Below, piece by piece: positions 56,379 through 64,000 of a stretch of 64,000 bases of DNA. Position numbers and translations under genes: made by a program. The stretch is from Periconia sp. R9002 (Eukaryota; Ascomycota; Dothideomycetes; Pleosporales; Periconiaceae). The stretch is from assembly GCA_023627715.1 (NCBI GenBank), contig JAMAHW010000004.1:186001-250000 (forward strand), in the 5' to 3' direction. How positions within the stretch are numbered: the stretch's first letter is position 1; every line of letters begins with the position of its first letter. The notes under the pieces were generated by a model, which made no database searches, had not been told where the DNA came from, and worked only from the letters and a program-made list of their open reading frames with translations.

Positions 56379-58351
56379 ATGGCGTTCCTTACGTTGATGG
56401 TTGCTGGTTCTTCGCTAGTTTTATACGTACTGTGGAAAATCCTCACAACTCCTGGAAGCAGAAAGATACCGCGAGGTCTAAAACCGCTGCCAGGGCCCAA
56501 AGGTACAGCGCCCAAAACTTCACACCTTACACTTGTCCCGATTCGAGACTCACTTCCTCAAAGGCTACCCTATCGTTGGCTCCGTGCCCGATCTACCAGA
56601 GAAAAACAGCTTCATCACTTTCGCAGACTGGGGTAAGATCTATGGACCCATCTACCAGGTCAACTTGGCTGGTTCCAACCATGTCTGGATCTCTACCGAC
56701 GAGATTGCCCGGGACCTTCTTGCCAAAAAGGGCGCTATATATTCCGATCGCCCACACATTCCAGCCCTGATTGATGACAACCGAACAAGTGCCCAGTATC
56801 TGCCCCTCCTTAGCAAAAATGGTATGCATTTTGTCTCAGTGTCGTATGGATCTTTCAATGCTAACATGATACACAGAGGGCTGGACACGGCAGAGGAAGT
56901 TTGCTAACGTCATCATGCGCGAATCCGAGAAAGCAATGTTCCATCGCTACCCTGAGATAGAAGCAAAACGCATGCTTGTGGAGCTCTTGGACAAGCCTGA
57001 TCAATACAACCATGCACTCGAGTCCTTCATTGCCCGCGTCACGTGCCGTCTTGCATGGGGCCACAGCGAAGCAAGCGACGAGCTCAAGCAGAGAGCACGC
57101 GAGCTCCTGATCGGCGTATCTCCTACAGGTGCCCTCGGTAACAAGATTCCCTTCATCATGAGTCTTCCCGACTGGCTATCCCCAGCCAAGGCATGGGAAC
57201 GTAGACGAGCGAGGACGGAGCGGAAGTGGTTCGAGATGATGCAAGGGCAAGTCGAACATGACAGACAGGAGGGGAAGGCGGCACCTTCGTGGATGAAGCT
57301 ATTTCTGGATAGTCGAAGCAAGTGGGGGTTCACGTACGAACTTGAAGGTGCATACGCAGTTGGCATGCACGGTATTGCGGGAGCTCTTACCATCGCTGCC
57401 CCCATGCAAACCTTCTGTCTGGCCATGGTTCATCACCCGCAGTTCTTGCCTATGCTTCACGAGGAGCTCGACCGCGTGTGTGGTGACCGCCTCCCCGTTG
57501 CAGAAGACAGACCGAACCTTCCATTTCTGCGCGCCGTCATCCGCGAGTGCCTTCGTTGGCGCCCCCCTGTCCCCACGGGTATCCCCCACGAGCTCGCTCA
57601 AGACGACGAGTACAATGGCTACTTCATCCCCAAGGGTAGTGTCATGCATCCTTTAGAATGGTAAATTCACCAAGCCCCGATCCACACTTGGCAGCCGCAT
57701 CTAACAGTCAACAGGGCTATTGGGCGCGATCCTAATCTGTTTCCTGACCCAGAAGCATTCAATCCACTTCGGTGGGTTGAGCCTGGCTACCCGACATACC
57801 AAGAGCCGCTCACGCAGTATCCCACTGTCATCAACTCGACGCAATTCGGTTACGGTCGGCGAACGTGCCAAGGTCAGAATGTAGCGGATGAGGATATGCT
57901 TATCGGCATTGGCTCCATAGCGTGGCTTTTCACCATGGAGAAGACCAAGGATGAAGAAAATGAGCCTGAACTGTCTACTTCGTTGGTCAAACCCGAGAAA
58001 CTAAAGACCCCCTCCATTACTCTGAATGAGAAGGCGTCGATTTCCCAGGAGGAGCTGAATACGGGCGTGAATAAGCCTTCTAATAGCACTATGCCGACAG
58101 CGATAAGGGAGAAGATTGGAGTGCAGAAGGACAAGAAACCTAAAATCGACCCAACGCTTGATTACAGCATTCTCCTCATTGCAAAGCCTTTGCCGTTCAA
58201 ATTTACCCTCAGACCAAGAGACGCAGGCCGCGCCGAAAAGGTACGCAAATTGTTCAACGAGGGTAGGGCAAATGGAGATTATGAGGATCCCAAGGAATAT
58301 TGGGGAGATCAGAATGGAAAAGGAAAGGAGTTTGGATGGTCCAAGGTCTGA
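56379..58351 (+). CDS. Cytochrome P450 monooxygenase, 600 aa, with internal insertion
   Basis: This is a microsomal heme-thiolate monooxygenase. Exons are 56379-56502, 56564-56821, 56877-57660 and 57715-58351, with introns of 61, 55 and 54 nt. An N-terminal membrane anchor (about 2-22) is followed by the proline-rich hinge KPLPGPKG. The I-helix region is AYAVGMHGIAG (286-296). The ExxR pair is E351/R354 in RECLRW. The heme loop FGYGRRTCQG spans 433-442, with the ligand C440 and the F-x2-G-x-R-x-C-x-G pattern complete. The last exon supplies the heme loop. After the L-helix (IAWLFTMEK) a polar Lys/Glu/Ser/Pro-rich segment of about 70 residues (465-535) precedes the usual end, KPLPFKFTLRPRDAGRAEKV. 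In relatives this gap is short. Substrate unknown. Confidence 0.92.
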
Positions 58352-59063
58352 TAGTGTGGTTTTCCATTTGAAACCCGGTGGTGCGCCCTTTATTCGTTTG
58401 TTTGTTTGACTGCTTGTTTGCTTAGGCGCCGTGAAATGACTTAGTTGATGGAGAGATTACGAACGATAATGTTGGAAAGCAATGGCAATCATGCTACATA
58501 GTCTAAGCTGACAGAAGAATTTGAATCAATGGAAGTGTTGCGGGCAGCTCCAAATTGCCATCGGAGACATGGTCTACACCTCTGCCCCCCACAGTTCATC
58601 TTCTTCTTCAAAGTAGGCGTCCAGGGATGAGGGCGGTGGTAGAGCATCTCTCTCTTTCCAGCTTGTCTACAGAACTAGCTGATACTGAACAGGGAACGCT
58701 GACGTCTCTCTTAGTGATCGGATTAAACATCTCAAGGCACTGTTTATGCCTTTCCATAGCGAAACTTTAGGAACATATAACTTCTCTCATACTGGGCTGT
58801 GATCTGTCACCAAGTCGTTTATATCCCAAAAGCAGATGCTCAAACGCCCTAAGGTTAATAATAAAGAAGAAGAAGAAGAAGAAGAAGAAGAAGAAACAGT
58901 TCCATACCCAAACTCCTGTACACGCTAAACGAGCGACGACAATACCAACCACCCATATCCAACGCCTGGTACACCAGATCCGGGTATTCGTACAATTCCA
59001 ATCCCACTTTTTGTCAACAAAGTCTAAATGAGCAAAGGAAACAATCGTCATGTGCAATGCGCA
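58352..59063. other. Convergent intergenic region with a GAA repeat
   Basis: This holds the 3' flanks of the P450 (plus) and the phosphate permease (minus). It contains a GAA microsatellite and no gene. Confidence 0.5.
58864..58895 (+). repeat. (GAA)n microsatellite, about 32 bp
   Basis: About ten uninterrupted gaa units lie in the convergent intergenic region, in a purine-only strand that could form triplex DNA. Confidence 0.92.
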
Positions 59064-61216
59064 TCATCCTATCTTCCACCACCTCTTATCCTTCTCCATG
59101 ATCTCGTCTGTGCTAGAGCCCCTTGTGTGCCTTCGTTCCCTTGCACGTCTCCCCAAACCTCCCCGCCCTATTCCCCCTCTTTCTCTCAGCCCCAGTCCCA
59201 TGAAGCTACCCCCTCTCGGACTTCTCGGACTTCTCGGGCTCCCCAACCCATCCTCCAAATAACCGCTCCCACCCGTGTAAAACCGGCTCCTGAACTGGAG
59301 CTCGTACACGTCGTCGGCTTCGCCTGCCAGATCCTCTAGTCGCGTGTTCTTGGTTTCGGGAACGAGGAATGAGGTGAGGCAACCGAGAAACATGAACAAG
59401 GCGAATATCTGCATAACACCATGTATCCATGGCGTCGGGTTGTCATGGGTAGCGCCACGTTTAATCATAGGCGCAAAGAAGACTTGGGCTATGACGGCGC
59501 CCAGCTTGCCGAATCCCGCGGAGAGGCCATGGCCCGTTGATCGAACACGAGTGGGGAACACTTCGGCTGGGGTTATAAAAGTCGTTGCGTTGGGACCTGT
59601 ACGGGACTTGTTAGTAAGTGGCGTTAAGGGAAATATTGAGGGGAGTGCTTACCAAAGTTGAAGAAGAATTGTGCCAACACATAGAGTACAAGCAGATGGA
59701 CTTTGGTTAACCCTTTCCAAGCGAATCCGAGTACGCAGAAGATTATGGTCAAGATGGCGAAACCTCCGATTTGGATAGTTTTGCGTCCTAGCTTGTCAAC
59801 TGTGAACACCGTCATCCAGTAACCAGGGATAGCTCCTGCACAGATCAAAACCACTTGGCCCAGTGCGGTACTCCGGAGTGTCACATATAGATTATCCTTC
59901 TTATCAAACCCCATGGTGGACAGTAGAGAGGCAGAAGAGAAACCAAGACCATAGAAGGCCAGATCCAAGAAGAACCATGAGAAGGCGGTCCCGAAAAGCT
60001 TGATCGCGTTCCCCTTGGTGGAGTAAAATCGGAGTATCTCCCCAAGTGTTGGAGGTGGTCTTTTGTATTTGCCCATTTCGCGCCGGACTGTGGCTTGCTC
60101 CACTGGATTGATAGTATTTCCAGATTTGCCATAACGGTAGCGTCGAGTATCCACAGACGCTTTCTCGACATCGTAGAGGACATCGAATGTATAACGAGGT
60201 GTTTCCGGAATCGTCAGGCGATAGTATAATGCGAACCATCCCGGGATCCCCCCAAAGGCAATCACTATCCGCCACATTCGATCAACAGCAGCAACACACT
60301 CCCCGGTACATGATGCAGCATCCGGAACAGACACCAGAGAATGCTTATATACCTCGACAACAATAATGGCTACGATGGATGCGGCCAGTTGGCCCAGACC
60401 CTGCATAGCAAAAACGGCGGCGATGATACCACCACGATATTTTGTGCTTGCAAATTCAGCAGTAATAACGGCGCTGAGGGGGTAATCACCCCCTACACCA
60501 ATGCCCATGACTACTCTGTAGAAGATGATGACGCCTACGACGGACACGGCGGATGACTCGCCGCATAGCGACTGAGCAAGGGTTGTCGAGATGATGATGA
60601 CGAGTTCCACTCCGTACATTTTCTTTCGTCCGAGAACGTCTGCGAGATATCCAAAGACGACTTGACCGACGATGGCTCCAGCGGATGTTGCGACCTTGAT
60701 GGCGGTGTCTGCGTTGTGCGGCATCACTCCTTTGTTGATTTCATCTTGCCAATACACCTAATACCAAATCAGCGAGAAGTTGATTTTGATCTTCAGAGGA
60801 TTGTTGGATGGTAGGTGCTAGTAGAGTACATGATGTTTGCATGATCTGCGGCAAGGGAACTTACAATGCCCAATAAGATGACGGCGAGATTGATAGCAAA
60901 CAGCTGGGCGATATCAGTTTCGGTTACACATGAGCTTCTCAGCGCGCACACAGGAGCCTTACACTGTACGCATCGGTGAAAAATCCTATACCCGTGACGA
61001 CGGCAAGACGAATGTGATAAAAACCAAAGGGAGCTTTATCAACTTCGGCCAGGGCCAACCGGCGCCGCTCATTGGGGTCGGTGATGTGCGTCTTTGCTAC
61101 ATTAGCGACGACGGACAGACGGATGCAGGCAGACGGCGGATTCTGGAACGTACATAGACGGTTGATGCATCATGGTAGGCAGCATTACCGGCGCGCTCGA
61201 GTGTCGGTGGATGCAT
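59064..61216 (-). CDS. Inorganic phosphate:H+ symporter, PHO84-like, 622 aa
   Basis: This is a plasma-membrane high-affinity phosphate transporter family member (MFS, Pht1/PHO84). Five exons: 61154-61216, 60963-61091, 60865-60903, 59653-60757 and 59064-59596. Introns are 62, 59, 107 and 56 nt; exon 3 is only 39 nt. Spliced sequence includes DPNERRRLALAEVDKAPFG, then GIGFFTDAYS-LFAINLAVILLGI-VYWQDEINKG, as in PHO84. The family signature GGDYPLSAVITAEF is intact, and the last exon begins with G-PNATTFITPAEVFPTRVR. The tail (about 560-622) is Gly/Ser/Arg-rich. The exon 1/2 join (STVY-THITDPNERRR) uses an acceptor ending caaag and is the least certain part. Phosphate-starvation control is expected from the family, but I found no convincing CACGTG box close upstream. 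Confidence 0.9.
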
Positions 61217-62588
61217 TGTGGTTTAGTGGAGGGGGGGTTGAGGGGGCATTTGAGAGGGAGGTCAAGAAGCCAGCAATGATGGAGAAGGGAGAGACGGTGC
61301 TGATGCGAAGGATGAGCGAATGGGGCCTGAAGATTGAGGTGTAATGTCACACTCAGCACAGCGATAGCAGCAGCACATGAAGGCCAGCGGGCATGGAGTC
61401 GTCACCGGACAGGCGGGTAGGGCCTAGATATAGATGATTATATATGGAACAGAGAGCTGGGCCAGGCGGGCTCCGACAGTCCTTCTCCACGTTTCTGAGG
61501 AAGGAAATATAACGAGTTCGTCGAGTTCCTTGGGGCTGGGCTTAGCGGAGCGCCATGGCATGATGGCCAGGTGAGGGTGGGTGGTGTCGAGGGCCAGAGG
61601 GGCCAGGGGAGGGGGGCCACGGGCGCGGATGGGCGCCGTCATTGGTTGCCACCCCGTTGCCTCTCGACGACCTTCACCCTGGGCAATAGGCAAATGGCGT
61701 GCACGAAACCAACTGCAGAAAAGCAAATTCGCAAAATGGCGCACCCAAGGTATCCGTCATCGTGGGAGGAGTCGCCCCAGGGATCAACTTCCCACGCGAT
61801 AGACGGACGGACGTGGGGTGGGCACGACGACGACGATTATTCGGAGTTTCTCTCTCTCTCTCTCTCTCTCTTCGTCTGCAGCGAGACATGCCGGGCCCTT
61901 TGCGACCAGGAGCTGATAAATTAATCATAAGCAACCATCTCAACCAATGTCTCCAGTACCGGTGAAATTGGATTCCGCCTTCTTTGCCTGCGACTTCTCA
62001 ACCCCTTGCTCCTACAACTGCTGTGCCTCGTGTTGCACAGTTGCGGACGTACTAGTCTCCATGTGTATTCTTTCTCCGTCCACGCCGTCTGGTACCTAAA
62101 TTCACATGTATAATTAAAGCATAACTCGTCCGTAGGCTTGAAAGACCTGTTACAATTGGACATCACTTCGTATCTGTCGACGCTGATGTTAAAGCAGAAG
62201 GGTACTAGGCAGACGGGACGGCAACTCAATCAATCAATCCAAATTCGCCCGTTAGTCACAGATTGTCCCCAACGCTTGGCCTAGAGCCTTGGGAGCAACC
62301 AAAGAAAAAGAAAGCTCTATGCGGCATGGGGTGAATGCACGTTTGGAACCTGAAGGATGGGAAAAAGCAAAGAGCCCAGCAAATGATTGGAAACTCGAAG
62401 CAGACAGGGATCAAGTCCAATCAAACCATCGATGGCAGAAAGTGTCTACACCGTCACGTGATCCATCTCGCTAGTTCCCCTTCCGGTCTGGCTCCCTTCG
62501 CTTAATTTCGCATTCACCACCGCAACACCAACTCGTTCAGATATTATCGCGACACACCCAAACTACTACTAACCCACAGCGTCACCCA
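61217..62588. promoter_or_regulatory. Divergent promoter region, phosphate permease and rpl37
   Basis: This 1.4-kb region holds promoters of both genes. It contains a CT microsatellite at 61849-61872 and a CACGTG box at 62455-62460, 201 nt before the eL37 ATG, a plausible bHLH (Cbf1-like) site. Open frames here are unsupported. Confidence 0.5.
61849..61872 (+). repeat. (CT)n microsatellite
   Basis: Twelve or so ct units lie in the divergent region upstream of both the phosphate permease and eL37. Confidence 0.9.
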
Positions 62589-62589
62589 G

Positions 62590-62646
62590 GTATGCCGTCC
62601 CCCATTCTCGATACCTTCTACAATTGCTGACATCCAACTTTGCCAG
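62590..62646 (+). other. Probable 5'-leader intron of rpl37
   Basis: Donor gtatgc follows cacccag, a ctgac-like branch site lies in the expected place, and the acceptor is tttgccag at 62646, 14 nt before the eL37 ATG. Leader introns are common in fungal ribosomal protein genes. Position and motifs are seen; usage is inferred. Confidence 0.6.
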
Positions 62647-62660
62647 ACTTCTGATCCAAA

Positions 62661-63166
<506 letters not shown>

Positions 63167-63670
63167 ATCTTTCCAATCATGACAACGCGGACGCAAAAGG
63201 CGTAGGGGCCAAAATGGAGGAGAGCAGGACGATGGGGGACGGCGGTGTTTCTCACTGGAAATTATGTGGTATTGCTCGGGGCGTTTTTCAGCATCCCTCT
63301 CCTCGTCACCTTCCGTCCCTGACAAATGGCGAGGGTTGAAGATACCTTCTTCGGTTTATGTGGCATAAATAAGGAAAACAAAATTCATTATGGTCTGTCA
63401 CGAATGAAAAACATGAATTCATATACGGAGAGCGCGCGCGGACATGCACCATCGGGTTTTTAGCATCTGCTCAAGCAGCAAGGGATACACCACCAGCCAT
63501 AACAGAACCTGTGTTTTGATGTCTAGTGCTTACAAAGTCTACAAGAATACACCACATACCCTTGTGAATACTGGCCTGACTTTGCACAGACTCAGAATCA
63601 TGTAGAATCTACATCGACGGCTGACTGGCAAAGCAGAGCTTCATTGCAGGTAAAATGCACCTGGCAACTT
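63167..63670. other. Convergent intergenic region
   Basis: This is the 3' flank of rpl37 and of the partial gene at the right edge. No gene or repeat is seen. Confidence 0.5.
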
Positions 63671-64000
63671 TCAACCTTCTCCACCAGCCCCCCTCTCGAA
63701 AACCTTGACGCTGCCATCTCCGCCAATCTTATACAGCATTTCTTGTCCCCTAGCCTTATATTCTCCGCCAATCCTCAAATCCCCCAGCCCACCCCCGCTC
63801 TCCGTCACCCTAAGCACTCCACTGACATCCCGCGCAACTCCCGTGTCCAGCACCCTCACACTCAAGACCCGCCGGCTCATGTGTGCCGTCTTGACCACCA
63901 AATTCCGCTGCCCTACCTCAATAGGCTGCGCAGGGCTTCTCGGACTCAGCAATGGCGTGTCTGCCTGTAGATGGACGGCGACGTGGGATACACTTGGTTG
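63671..64000 (-). CDS. Unidentified protein, C-terminal 109 residues (runs off the window)
   Basis: The frame is open from base 64000 to a stop at 63671-63673 on the minus strand, so this is the 3' end of a gene beginning beyond the window. The sequence is protein-like and beta-rich with alternating hydrophobics: VSHVAVHLQADTPLL, IEVGQRNLVVKTAHMSRR, VLSVRVLDTGVARDVSGVL, then a Gly-rich segment and MLYKIGGDGSVKVFERG. I do not recognise the family. It may contain an intron outside view, and the piece could start in mid-exon. Confidence 0.55.
   Translation of the reverse strand, partial: QPSVSHVAVHLQADTPLLSPRSPAQPIEVGQRNLVVKTAHMSRRVLSVRVLDTGVARDVSGVLRVTESGGGLGDLRIGGEYKARGQEMLYKIGGDGSVKVFERGAGGEG

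Overview
The window is nuclear DNA of a filamentous ascomycete (Pezizomycotina). The signs are genes cut by short GT-AG introns of mostly 49-111 nt, three Zn2Cys6 (fungal binuclear cluster) regulators, Sos7 of the fungal kinetochore, a GPI-type GH18/CBM18 chitinase, a class B flavin monooxygenase, a P450 and several MFS permeases. I could not name the species. I place 20 protein genes, two of them cut by the window edges. No rRNA, CRISPR, intact transposon or convincing tRNA was found. Exon models are by eye: I matched splice sites to reading phase and to remembered family patterns. No search was run.

Left part (1-9.8 kb). The 5' end of a Zn2Cys6 regulator leaves the window at base 1 on the minus strand. 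Next come an RS-rich nuclear protein (minus) and kinetochore sos7 (plus), sharing a 227-bp divergent promoter. A Baeyer-Villiger-type monooxygenase (plus), a glutamine/glutamate-rich protein of unknown function (minus) and an F-box protein (minus) follow. A gap of about 8.8 kb (9848-18608) then holds no gene I can support.

Middle (18.6-45 kb). In order these are a four-exon Zn2Cys6 regulator of maltose-activator type, a cytochrome b561-like membrane protein with a very long cytosolic tail, a coiled-coil protein without a usable ATG, and a large cell-wall chitinase. An MFS permease, a second complete Zn2Cys6 regulator (Fungal_trans_2 type) and a small single-pass membrane protein follow. The chitinase and the permease are divergent, 2 kb apart.

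Right part (45-64 kb). There is a degenerate minisatellite beside an orphan gene, a drug:H+ antiporter-type MFS gene, an acidic orphan, and a P450 with an internal insertion. A PHO84-like phosphate permease in five exons, ribosomal protein eL37 in four coding exons, and the 3' end of an unidentified gene complete it.

The genes do not form an obvious pathway. The monooxygenase, P450, permeases and regulators are scattered among housekeeping genes, and no polyketide synthase, NRPS or terpene synthase is present, so I do not call a biosynthetic cluster. The points most worth a second look are a probable GC-AG intron in the chitinase, a long conserved-looking reading frame lacking an ATG, a frame-neutral intron beside a membrane anchor, the P450 insertion, a polyproline upstream ORF ahead of one permease, and the 8.8-kb gap.
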